Source of the DNA: an uncultured Sphingomonadales bacterium
GTDB lineage: Bacteria; Pseudomonadota; Alphaproteobacteria; Sphingomonadales; Sphingomonadaceae
Direction of reading: 5' to 3'
Assembly (NCBI GenBank): GCA_903911985.1
Contig: CAIWFP010000014.1
Coordinates: 1 to 44,503 of the forward strand
Length of the DNA: 44,503 nt
Shown one piece after another: positions 25,129 through 33,612 of this stretch (positions are counted from its first letter, which is position 1; each line of letters opens with the position of its first letter). A program made the translations under genes and the position numbers. A model generated the notes under the pieces. That model was not told the origin of the DNA, did not search any database, and saw nothing but the letters and a program-made list of their open reading frames with translations.

Positions 25129-26538
25129 GGCAAGCACCGCCTTTGAGCGGTTGATGATTTTGGCCTGGGTGAATTCGGCCAGCCCCAGCTCCGACATTTC
25201 GGTGCCGACGCCCGACATTTTTGCGCCGGAAAACGGAATGTCCGGGTCGAAATCGGCGTGCTGGTTGATCCACACCGATCCGGAATCGAGTTGATCGGCC
25301 ACTTGTTGCGCGCGGACGGCATCGTTTGACCACACCGAATTGCCCAGCCCGAATTCGCTGGCATTGGCCCGCGCAATCGCGCCGGCGACATCGTCATAGC
25401 GCAGCACCGGCAGCACCGGGCCAAACTGCTCCTCGCGCACCAGCCGGGCGTCATCGCCAATATCGCGCACGATCGTGGGATTGATGAAAAAGCCTGGGCC
25501 TGCGGGACAATCGCCACCGGCAATGATCAGGCCCTCGTCCCGGGATTCATCGATCAAGGCCCTGACCTTGTCGTACTGCATGCGGTTCTGCACCGGCCCC
25601 AGCTGCGTGCCCTGTTCCAGCCCCGGTCCGACGATCCGGTTTTTCGCAATATCGGCCAGCCGGTCGCACATCGCATCATATTGGCTGTCGTGGACATAGA
25701 GGCGCTTGATCGCGATGCACAGCTGGCCATTGTTGGCAAAGGCGGCGTCGAACAGTTTGGGGGCGACCACATCGGGATCGCAATCGTCAAGAACGATGGC
25801 GGAATCGTTGCCGCCCAGCTCAAGCGTCAGGCGTTTCAGACTGGCGGCGCTCGATGCCATGACTTTTGTGCCGGTCGCGGTCGACCCGGTAAAAGTGACT
25901 TTGCGCACTTTGGGATGCGCGGTCAGCACGTGGCCCAGATCGTTGTGGTCGGTCACGATATTCAGCACACCGGCCGGAATGATGTCCTTGACCAGCGCGC
26001 CGAACAACAATGTGGTCAGTGGGGTGGTCGGTGCGGGCTTCAGCACCACCGTGTTGCCGGTAATGAGCGCTGCACCCAGCTTGTTGGTGCCGGTCAGCAA
26101 TGGAAAATTCCAGGGCACGATCGCCGCAACCACGCCCAAGGGCACGCGATGCAGTTCGACACGCCGTGTTTCGCTGTCTTCGCGCACTTCGACCGGCAGG
26201 CGCGCATTGGCGTAGTTGCGCATGAACCATGCCGCGCCGCCCACTTCGGCCCGTGCATCAGCCAGTGGCTTGCCCTGCTCGCTGGTCAGCAGGCGCGCAA
26301 GTGCCTCAAGATTGGCCTCGATCACATCGGCAATGCGGACCATGATCGCGCTGCGGTCCTCGACCGGCGTGGCGGCCCAGGCGGGAAATGCCGCTGCGGC
26401 CGCAGCCACTGCCTGTTCGACTTGTGCCTCGGACGCGCAGGCGCAGGTTGCAAACAACGCACCCGTGGCCGGATCGACCACATCCAGAGTCCGGTCGCCG
26501 GAAACCAGCTTGCCGTCGATCAGCAGGTCATATGTCAT
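25126..26538 (-). CDS. NAD(P)-dependent aldehyde dehydrogenase
   Basis: 470-aa ALDH-superfamily enzyme oxidising an aldehyde to an acid. PWNFPLL and GFTGSTATG form the cofactor site, the catalytic Glu is in LELGGND, and the nucleophilic Cys is in NNGQLC. The length is normal. It lies 27 bp downstream of the PQQ alcohol dehydrogenase gene on the same strand, so the two probably work in sequence (alcohol to aldehyde to acid), the first in the periplasm and the second in the cytoplasm. It resembles betaine- or succinate-semialdehyde-type ALDHs. The natural aldehyde is unknown. Confidence 0.92.
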   Translation of the reverse strand: MTYDLLIDGKLVSGDRTLDVVDPATGALFATCACASEAQVEQAVAAAAAAFPAWAATPVEDRSAIMVRIADVIEANLEALARLLTSEQGKPLADARAEVGGAAWFMRNYANARLPVEVREDSETRRVELHRVPLGVVAAIVPWNFPLLTGTNKLGAALITGNTVVLKPAPTTPLTTLLFGALVKDIIPAGVLNIVTDHNDLGHVLTAHPKVRKVTFTGSTATGTKVMASSAASLKRLTLELGGNDSAIVLDDCDPDVVAPKLFDAAFANNGQLCIAIKRLYVHDSQYDAMCDRLADIAKNRIVGPGLEQGTQLGPVQNRMQYDKVRALIDESRDEGLIIAGGDCPAGPGFFINPTIVRDIGDDARLVREEQFGPVLPVLRYDDVAGAIARANASEFGLGNSVWSNDAVRAQQVADQLDSGSVWINQHADFDPDIPFSGAKMSGVGTEMSELGLAEFTQAKIINRSKAVLA

Positions 26539-26565
26539 GCCGTGGTCCTTGGTGATGTGACGGGA

Positions 26566-28698
26566 TCAGTTGCCATTAACGGCCAGATTGCGCGCACGGG
26601 CCGCAACATAGCCCCGCACCGCCTCGGCATCGGCCGGCGTCAGCCATTTTTTGAAACTGACCATGCCGTTGTCGGACAACGCCCCGCCGATAACCACCTG
26701 GTTCCACCCGGCCTTGCTGGCCAGCAATGGATCGCGCCGCAAATCCGGCACTACGCCGGATGACCGCGCTGTTCCGCCATGGCAAACTGAGCAGGTTTCT
26801 TCGTAAATATGCCCGCCGCGTGCCAGGGTCTTGGCCGACCAGGTCGATTTCACCACCACCGCCGGAGCGGGGGCGACGTGATCGACATGATAGGCGGCGT
26901 CGCCACCCAGAGCGAACACCAGCAGACGACCATTGGGCCGGGGTCCGGCATTGTCCGCCAGTGCGGCGCCAATACCATAGCCACCGCCATATCCGGCCAT
27001 CACCGCAACATATTGACGACCATTCACCGCATAGGTGACGGGCGGCGCCATGATGCCGATTTCGGCATCAAACGACCACAGCTTCTGCCCCTTGTCGGCG
27101 GTATAGGCATTGACCGTGCCGCGCGAGGTACCCTGAAACACCAGATTCCCGGCGGTCGCCAGTACGCCGCCATTCCACGGGCCATCGTATTGCACCCGCC
27201 ACGCTTCCTTTTGCGTGATCGGGTTCCATGCGGCGAGATGCCCCTTGAGCATGGCGCGCACGGCTTTGAGCTGCGCCGTCTTGTTTGGCAGCGTGTTCGC
27301 ACCCAGTTCGATCCCCAGGTTCCAGCCGCCGTCACGTTTGATGAACGGGTGATCGGATTTGTAGAGCATCGGCACTTCCTGCGCCGGAATATAGGCCAAC
27401 CCGGTCTGCGGGCTGAACGCCATCGGCTGCCAGTTGTGCGCGCCCTGCCCCGATGGCAGCGAGACAAACGGTCCCTTGGCATAACGCGCATTCGGCGTTT
27501 CGTTCGGGCGGCCGGTGGCCATGTCGATGCCGGTGGTCCAGGTTTGCGTCGCGTAATTGTTGGCCGAAATCAGCCGGCCATTGGCGCGGTCTATAACGTA
27601 GAAAAAACCGTTTTTCGGCGCCTGCATCAGGATTTTGCGATTCTGCCCGCCGATGTTCAGATCGCTGAGGATGACCGATTGGGTCTGGTCGAAATCCCAC
27701 ACCTCTCCCGGTGAGCCACCATAGTGCCATTTGTAGGCACCGGTGTCGGCATCAACCGCAACGATGGAATCAAGAAACAGGTTGTCGCCCTTGTCCGCCG
27801 ACCGCGTGCGCCGATCCCAGGGCGTGCCGTTACCGACGCCAAAAATGACCTGGTTGAATTCCTGATCATAGACAATCGTGTCCCACACCGGACCGCCGCC
27901 GCCCAGCTTGCCGTAATCGCCGGCCCAGGTTGCCTGCATCTTTGGGATCACCGCATCCGAAGCTGCGCCATCAGCGGGCGCACCCTTGGCCGGAGGAACG
28001 GTGTAGAAGCGCCAGGCCAGTTTGCCGGAATTGGCATCATAGGCACTGATATACCCGCGCACGCCATATTCGCCGCCGCCATTGCCGATCAGCACGCGGC
28101 CCTTCGCAATGCGCGGCGCGCCGGTGATGGTATAGGGTTTCGACTGGTCGACGGTGACGGTGGACCATACCGGTGATCCGGTTTTAGCGTCGAGCGCGAT
28201 CAACCGCCCGTCGAGTGTACCAAAGTAAAACTTGCCTTCGAACAGGACCCCGCCGCGGTTGACGACATCGCAGCAAGCCTTGAACCCGGTCTCTCCGGGA
28301 ACCTTGGGGTCATAGGACCACAGCACATTGCCGCTGGTAGCATCGAAGGCATAGACCTTTGACCAAGATGTGGTGGTGTAGAGTACGCCATCTTGAACCA
28401 GCGGCGTCGCTTCCATCCCCCGCGCGGTGTCGAATTCATGACTCCACGCCAGGCCCAGACCGGCGGCGTTTTGCGCGTTGATCGCGGTCAGCGGGCTAAA
28501 CCGGGTTTCTTCGCTATTACCACCATAGGTTGTCCAGTTGGCAAAGCTCGGGGGTGCTGGCACGGGTGACGGTGTTGGCGTTGGTGCAACGACCACTTCA
28601 GCCATGGGTTTGGCGCCGGGCGCGGCGCTGTTCATGGCGCCTTGCGCCGCGCATCCCATCAACATCATAACTGCTGCAACGCTTGCCACTCTTCGCAT
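26566..28698 (-). CDS. PQQ-dependent quinohemoprotein alcohol dehydrogenase, lipoprotein
   Basis: 710-aa type II quinohemoprotein alcohol dehydrogenase. It has PQQ propeller repeats (for example VLWSYDPKVPGETGFKA), the vicinal disulfide ACCDVVNRG, and a C-terminal cytochrome c domain with heme motif CSVCH near residue 650. The N-terminus ends in LMGC, a lipobox, so the mature enzyme is probably lipid-anchored and faces the periplasm. I place the start at ATG 28698 because it gives a normal short lipoprotein signal; GTG 28707 adds three residues. It would oxidise a primary or secondary alcohol and pass electrons to the respiratory chain. PQQ synthesis genes are not in this window. Confidence 0.92.
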   Translation of the reverse strand: MRRVASVAAVMMLMGCAAQGAMNSAAPGAKPMAEVVVAPTPTPSPVPAPPSFANWTTYGGNSEETRFSPLTAINAQNAAGLGLAWSHEFDTARGMEATPLVQDGVLYTTTSWSKVYAFDATSGNVLWSYDPKVPGETGFKACCDVVNRGGVLFEGKFYFGTLDGRLIALDAKTGSPVWSTVTVDQSKPYTITGAPRIAKGRVLIGNGGGEYGVRGYISAYDANSGKLAWRFYTVPPAKGAPADGAASDAVIPKMQATWAGDYGKLGGGGPVWDTIVYDQEFNQVIFGVGNGTPWDRRTRSADKGDNLFLDSIVAVDADTGAYKWHYGGSPGEVWDFDQTQSVILSDLNIGGQNRKILMQAPKNGFFYVIDRANGRLISANNYATQTWTTGIDMATGRPNETPNARYAKGPFVSLPSGQGAHNWQPMAFSPQTGLAYIPAQEVPMLYKSDHPFIKRDGGWNLGIELGANTLPNKTAQLKAVRAMLKGHLAAWNPITQKEAWRVQYDGPWNGGVLATAGNLVFQGTSRGTVNAYTADKGQKLWSFDAEIGIMAPPVTYAVNGRQYVAVMAGYGGGYGIGAALADNAGPRPNGRLLVFALGGDAAYHVDHVAPAPAVVVKSTWSAKTLARGGHIYEETCSVCHGGTARSSGVVPDLRRDPLLASKAGWNQVVIGGALSDNGMVSFKKWLTPADAEAVRGYVAARARNLAVNGN

Positions 28699-28735
28699 CC
28701 GGACCACCCATGCTTGTTTGTGTGTTTATGTCCCT

Positions 28736-28786
28736 CAAAAACCGAAAAAGATCTGCTGCCCGTTCGGGACAACAAATCTTTTTCGG
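28736..28786 (-). terminator. Rho-independent terminator of the TonB receptor gene
   Basis: On the minus strand CCGAAAAAGAT pairs with ATCTTTTTCGG (plus positions 28742-28752 and 28776-28786), with an inner CCCG/CGGG stem, followed by TTTTT. It lies 14 bp after the receptor stop codon and before the alcohol dehydrogenase start. Transcription of the dehydrogenase therefore needs read-through or its own promoter. Confidence 0.85.
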
Positions 28787-28799
28787 CGTAAGGTATTTA

Positions 28800-31313
28800 T
28801 CAGAACTTCATCGAGAATTCCGCACCGAACGTGCGCGGAGCAGCCCGGATGAAATAGTCACTGCCATACGAACCCTCGACGTTGATCGCGTTGGGGTAAT
28901 AGACTTTGTCGGTGAGGTTCTTAACGTAAGCGGCCAGGCTGTAATGATCGGTCTTGTACGAAATCCGGCCATTGATCAGCCAGTAGTCGCCACCACCCTG
29001 GCGGATCGGACCCTTGCCCTGGTTGACGCTGGAACCGTTGGCACCGACATAGTTATAGCCACCGAAAACGTCGTAGTAATAGTGGCCGGTATAGCTGGTG
29101 TCGGCGTGCAGCGTCACGGTACCCGTGGCGGTTTTCAGAACCTTCCAGTCAGCACCGATGTTGGCCGAAACCTTGCTAGCGTAAGGGAACGGATTGCCAC
29201 CGACATCGATGTTGCCGCCCGCAGTCGAAATACAGTTGCCCTGCTGCGGCGGCGTTCTGCCAATCGCACCGGACGGGCAGTTAGCATGATCGAACTTACT
29301 GTCCAGCACGCCCAGGCTGGCCGTCAGGTGCAGCGTGTCGGTTGCGGCAAATTCCAGATCCGCATCGAGACCGGTTTCCTTACCGTCGAGGTTGATGAGG
29401 AAGGTCACCGAGCTGGGATCAAGCAGTTGCTGTTGCTGGTTCTTGTAGGTGTAGTGGAACACCGAAGCATTGAACTGCAGTCGGTTATCAAAGAAGCGGC
29501 TCTTCACACCGAATTCAAACGCGTCCACGGTTTCAGGCCGCACGAAATAGACCTGCTTGGCAGACTGGAAAGCCAGACCGTTGTACGTGCCACCGCGATA
29601 ACCACGGCTGTAGCTGGCATAGGCCAACACGCGATCGGCCAACTGGTAATCTACAATCGCACGCCCGGTCAGGCTCGAAGACTTGTCGCGCCGGTTGAGC
29701 GGATTGGCGGCGCCCGGCGAAACACCAATGGTATAGTTGCCCGCCGCATAGTCGGACACCGTGTAGAGCCGTGCCGCGCCGGTACCGTCGTAGAACGTGG
29801 TCAGCGCGTCCAGATAGCCGAAGTGGTCGTTCGTGTAACGAAGCCCGGCGGTCAGCTTCAGCTTGCTGGTAACCGCATAGCTGCCTTCACCGTAGATTGC
29901 CGCAGAGGTACGCTCCTGCGTGTAGTTCTGCGTGGCATCCAGCGGCGTGATCAGGCCGTCACCGGTCAGACCACCAGGATTGAAATGAGTCAGCGGATTG
30001 CCAACCGCAGCATTTACGCCAGCAAGGAAGTCATAGAAGTGCGGCGTGTTGTTGGTCACGATACGGTCGTAACCGTAATAGACGCCGCCGATCAGCTTCA
30101 ACTGGTCGCCGGTATAATCGATGCGCAAGTCTTGGTTGAAGCTTTTCGATTTTGATTCGTAGCCGATGGCGCAGACAGGGTAAGGTGTACCGTCGCAATC
30201 GATGGTCGGTAGCAGGCCAAAGTGGGTCTGGTCATATTCGGTCGACGAGATCAGCTTGACCCGATCAGCCAGGTCGATCTTTGCCGAAAGCACCGCGCCA
30301 AACGTCTTGACGACCGCAGTACCGATCTGGTCGTCCTTGATCTGCAGCGTGCTCAGCCCGCTTCCAGACGCGCTGTAGGCCTGCGGAAACAGCTTGGACA
30401 GGTCGTGCCCATTGCCAAACAGCGTTGATGCCAGCGGCGTGTAGAAAAACGCTAGTGCCGAATTGGCAAGGCTGATGGTGTCGTCGGTCAGCGAAGGGCC
30501 GTGGTTCTGCGGCGAATCTTGACCACCGCTCGACTGGCTGGCATACAGTTTCAGGCTTAGGTCGACACCCGGCGACGGGCGAAATCGGATCTGGCCACGT
30601 AGGCCAAAGCTCTCGGCGCCGCCTGGTGAAATGCCACCGGGATAGACGTTCTTGATGTAGGGATTTGCCTTCACGTAGTTGCCGGCAATACGAATGCCAA
30701 GCACATCTTCGATCGGCGTAAGCTCGATCGCGCCTTCGGCACTGCGGCGGTTGTATGAACCATAGCCGACGGTCAGATAGCCGTTCTGGCCATGCAGCGA
30801 AGGTTTGTTGGTGTTGAAATTGATCGCGCCGCCAGTGGTGTTGCGGCCATAGAGAGTGCCCTGAGGGCCACGCACCACTTCGACTTGCGCCAGATCATAC
30901 AGCTGCTGACCTTGGGCAGCGCGGAACGACTGATAGACTTCATCGACGTAAACCCCGACCGGCGACGCGGCGTTGGAGTTGTATTCGGTGCCTACACCCA
31001 CGCCACGCAGCGTGAAATTCGGCTGGGTTTCACCATAGGCCGAGCTGACCTGCAGGTTGGGAATCGAGTTGTTCATGTCGGCGGTCGAAAACACGCCCTG
31101 CGATTTCAACTTGTCCGACGAGATCGCCGTAACCGAAACCGGCACCTTCTGCAGGTTTTCGCTTCTGCGCGTGGCGGTAACGATAATTTCGGCAAGCCCG
31201 CCGGGCGCAGCCGGTGCTGCCACCTCGGCCGGAGCAGCCGCCTGCGCCATTGCCGGCAGCGGCATGGCGCAGCCGCACATGATCGCAATTTTTACAACAG
31301 TAGCCCGCTTCAT
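28800..31313 (-). CDS. TonB-dependent outer-membrane receptor
   Basis: 837-aa receptor with an N-terminal signal peptide (cleavage likely after AMAQA), a TonB box region EIIVTATRR, a plug domain with VEVVRGPQGTLYGRNTTGGAIN, and a long beta-barrel ending in a terminal Phe (EFSMKF). Proteins of this kind are the main uptake route for large or hydrophobic substrates in sphingomonads. No siderophore-type signalling extension is present. GGGAG precedes the ATG by 7 nt. An ATACC-N4-GGTAT palindrome lies about 120 bp upstream, as before the racemase operon, which suggests co-regulation with catabolism. It probably imports the cluster substrate. Confidence 0.93.
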   Translation of the reverse strand: MKRATVVKIAIMCGCAMPLPAMAQAAAPAEVAAPAAPGGLAEIIVTATRRSENLQKVPVSVTAISSDKLKSQGVFSTADMNNSIPNLQVSSAYGETQPNFTLRGVGVGTEYNSNAASPVGVYVDEVYQSFRAAQGQQLYDLAQVEVVRGPQGTLYGRNTTGGAINFNTNKPSLHGQNGYLTVGYGSYNRRSAEGAIELTPIEDVLGIRIAGNYVKANPYIKNVYPGGISPGGAESFGLRGQIRFRPSPGVDLSLKLYASQSSGGQDSPQNHGPSLTDDTISLANSALAFFYTPLASTLFGNGHDLSKLFPQAYSASGSGLSTLQIKDDQIGTAVVKTFGAVLSAKIDLADRVKLISSTEYDQTHFGLLPTIDCDGTPYPVCAIGYESKSKSFNQDLRIDYTGDQLKLIGGVYYGYDRIVTNNTPHFYDFLAGVNAAVGNPLTHFNPGGLTGDGLITPLDATQNYTQERTSAAIYGEGSYAVTSKLKLTAGLRYTNDHFGYLDALTTFYDGTGAARLYTVSDYAAGNYTIGVSPGAANPLNRRDKSSSLTGRAIVDYQLADRVLAYASYSRGYRGGTYNGLAFQSAKQVYFVRPETVDAFEFGVKSRFFDNRLQFNASVFHYTYKNQQQQLLDPSSVTFLINLDGKETGLDADLEFAATDTLHLTASLGVLDSKFDHANCPSGAIGRTPPQQGNCISTAGGNIDVGGNPFPYASKVSANIGADWKVLKTATGTVTLHADTSYTGHYYYDVFGGYNYVGANGSSVNQGKGPIRQGGGDYWLINGRISYKTDHYSLAAYVKNLTDKVYYPNAINVEGSYGSDYFIRAAPRTFGAEFSMKF

Positions 31314-31434
31314 ATCCGACTCTCCCTTGCCCCGGCGCTGTGGTCTCGCGCACGCAAACGCCCGCTCCCGTCGCAGTCAACAGAGATGTAGATTAAGGCG
31401 ATCCATACTGTCAATAGCTGAAAGGTACCCAATC

Positions 31435-31448
31435 ATACCCACTGGTAT
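31435..31448. promoter_or_regulatory. Palindrome ATACC-N4-GGTAT, copy 2
   Basis: ATACCCACTGGTAT has perfect 5-bp arms around CACT. A GGTACC element lies 11 nt to its left (31424-31429). It is in the 343-bp divergent gap between the TonB receptor and BVMO D, 122 bp from the receptor start. It matches copy 1 at 9426-9439. Confidence 0.55.
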
Positions 31449-31556
31449 TTTAGCCTCTACTAGCCCAGGTGAAGCCCTCTTGATCCCTTTCCGGGTATTC
31501 CCGACACCAACGGCACCCACGCAGGCATCACCGTACCAAACGCCCGGAAATTGTTA

Positions 31557-31572
31557 TCAACACATTTGTTGA
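31557..31572. promoter_or_regulatory. Palindromic operator, copy 4
   Basis: TCAACA-CATT-TGTTGA is a perfect palindrome overlapping TTGACT (31569-31574), with TACCGA 17 nt downstream (31592-31597). It lies 85 bp before the start of BVMO D and so probably controls the nine-gene plus-strand operon. The rest of the 343-bp gap shows the ATACC palindrome and no gene. Confidence 0.7.
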
Positions 31573-31656
31573 CTTCTTCGAGGCCGCGCCATACCGAAAC
31601 ACGACGCCGGAGCGTCACGAAACTCTGGTGGCAACGTTAGGCGGACCTGACCGGAT

Positions 31657-33612
31657 ATGACCAAGACCCATGCACCGGCGCCGGATCACGGCTGGTTGCT
31701 GGCAGCATTGGCAGCAGCCAATGTGCCGACGCTGGCCTGTGTTCTGGTCCATCTGACCGGGGATTGTCGCTGGATCGGTCCGCGCTATGCCCCAAGCCGC
31801 ATCCGCGGGCTGGATGACAATGACACCGGCGGATTTTCCGATGAAATCCAGGCCGAGATCCGGGATGCGGTGCATGATGCGCTGGTGGCGTGGTTCGATG
31901 GCCGCCCGCCTGCGCTGCCGGAACCGTCAGACCAGCTGTTGCTGGAGATGATGAGCGTCTCGCTGGGCGAAGACGTGCCTGACAATTACATCACGATGAT
32001 CCGCCAGGATCTGGGCCTTGCTTCGTTTGCGCCATCCTGCCCAGCCGCGGTTGCAACGCCCGTTCCCGAAGGTTTTACGGCGCTGATCATCGGCGCAGGG
32101 ATATCCGGGATTTGCGCCGCCATCGAATTTGCCAAGGCCGGCATTCCCTATGTGATTGTCGAACGGCGGCCGGCGCTTGGCGGGGTATGGTTCGACAACC
32201 GCTATCCGGGCGCGGCCTGCGATGTGCCAAGCCATCTCTATTCCTATTCCTTCGCACCCTATGACTGGTCGCGCTATTTCGCCGGCAGCCGCGAAATTCA
32301 TGCCTATCTCGAACATGTTGCCGATGCGTTTGATGTGCGCCGCCACATCCGTTTCGGAACCGAGGTTGAATCCGCACGGTATTGCGCCGACACCGCTACC
32401 TGGGCGGCAGAGGCTATCGACAGCGACGGCAACCGCGAAACGCTGACCGCCAGGATTCTTCTGAGCTGCGTTGGCGCTTTCAACAAGCCGCGCATCCCTG
32501 CCGTTGAAGGAATGGACAGCTTCACCGGACCAAGCGTCCATACCGGCCAATATCCTGACGCTGGCCTCGATCTTGCCGGGCGCGATGTGGTGCTGGTGGG
32601 CAACGGCGCCAGCGCCATGCAGGTCGCCCCCGCAATTGTCGATCAGGTCCGTTCGCTGACGATCATCCAGCGCTCTGCGCAGTGGGCGGCACCCTTTCCC
32701 AAATTCGGCCAGGACATTCCCGACCCTGTCAAGCGCCTGATCCGCGAAGTGCCGCTTTATCGGCAATGGTACCGTTTGCGGCTGAACTGGGCATTCAACG
32801 ACAAGCTGTACGAGGCGCTGCAGCAGGATCCGTCGTGGGATGGACAGGGCCGGTCGATCAATGCCATCAACGACAGCCACCGCAAGGCGCTGACCGGATA
32901 TATCAAAGCCGAGCTTGGCAATGCACAACATCTGCTGCCCGATGTGCTGCCGCAATATCCGCCGTTCGGCAAACGGATGCTGCTGGACAACGGCTGGTTT
33001 CGCACGCTGGCGCGGGACAATGTCAAACCTGTCATGGCCGGCGTTAGCAAAGTCCTGCCCGATGCCGTGGTGACGACCGACGGCGGCGTCCATCATGCCG
33101 ACGTGATCATCTGGGCCACCGGTTTCGACGTGGTCAACCTGCTGGCGCCGATGAAGGTGACCGGCCTTGGCGGGCGTGAACTGCACGACGATTGGGACGG
33201 CGACAATGCGCGAGCCTATCTTGGCACAGTGGTGCCGGGCTATCCCAACTTCTTCTGTCTTTATGGCCCGAACACGCAATTTGGCCATGGCGGCAGCCTG
33301 ATCACGGTGCTCGAACGGCAGATGCACTATGTCATGTCACTGCTGCACCAGATGCTGGCGCACGGTATCGAGACCGTCGATGTCCGTCGCGATGTGCACG
33401 ACGCCTACAACGCCAAAGTCGATGCCACCCATGCCCGGATGGTGTGGACTTATCCCGGCGTCGAAACCTACTACAAGAATTCCCGGGGACGCGTGGTGGT
33501 CAACAACCCGTTCCGCGTGCTGGAATTCTGGCGCATGACCGAAACGGCAGACTTGTCCGAATACGAAGTGGCCCATGCCACGTCGACGGATCATGCGGGG
33601 GCGGCCGCATGA
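31657..33612 (+). CDS. Baeyer-Villiger monooxygenase D (HAPMO-like, N-terminal extension)
   Basis: 651-aa class B monooxygenase with about 140 extra N-terminal residues before the FAD motif GAGISG (146-151). This is the layout of 4-hydroxyacetophenone monooxygenase, which is of similar length. NRYPGAACD is at 181-189. The fingerprint reads FTGPSVHTGQYP (289-300): the His (295) is kept, but the usual Trp is Tyr (299). The second nucleotide motif is GNGASA, with Ala for the last Gly. It leads a plus-strand operon of beta-oxidation genes and overlaps the hydratase by 4 bp. It probably acts on a ketone different from those of BVMOs A-C. Confidence 0.9.
   Translation: MTKTHAPAPDHGWLLAALAAANVPTLACVLVHLTGDCRWIGPRYAPSRIRGLDDNDTGGFSDEIQAEIRDAVHDALVAWFDGRPPALPEPSDQLLLEMMSVSLGEDVPDNYITMIRQDLGLASFAPSCPAAVATPVPEGFTALIIGAGISGICAAIEFAKAGIPYVIVERRPALGGVWFDNRYPGAACDVPSHLYSYSFAPYDWSRYFAGSREIHAYLEHVADAFDVRRHIRFGTEVESARYCADTATWAAEAIDSDGNRETLTARILLSCVGAFNKPRIPAVEGMDSFTGPSVHTGQYPDAGLDLAGRDVVLVGNGASAMQVAPAIVDQVRSLTIIQRSAQWAAPFPKFGQDIPDPVKRLIREVPLYRQWYRLRLNWAFNDKLYEALQQDPSWDGQGRSINAINDSHRKALTGYIKAELGNAQHLLPDVLPQYPPFGKRMLLDNGWFRTLARDNVKPVMAGVSKVLPDAVVTTDGGVHHADVIIWATGFDVVNLLAPMKVTGLGGRELHDDWDGDNARAYLGTVVPGYPNFFCLYGPNTQFGHGGSLITVLERQMHYVMSLLHQMLAHGIETVDVRRDVHDAYNAKVDATHARMVWTYPGVETYYKNSRGRVVVNNPFRVLEFWRMTETADLSEYEVAHATSTDHAGAAA

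Noticed and set aside
31488..31550. TTTCCGGG and CCCGGAAA inverted repeat upstream of BVMO D
   Set aside because: The arms are 47 nt apart and no copy is seen elsewhere; it may be chance.
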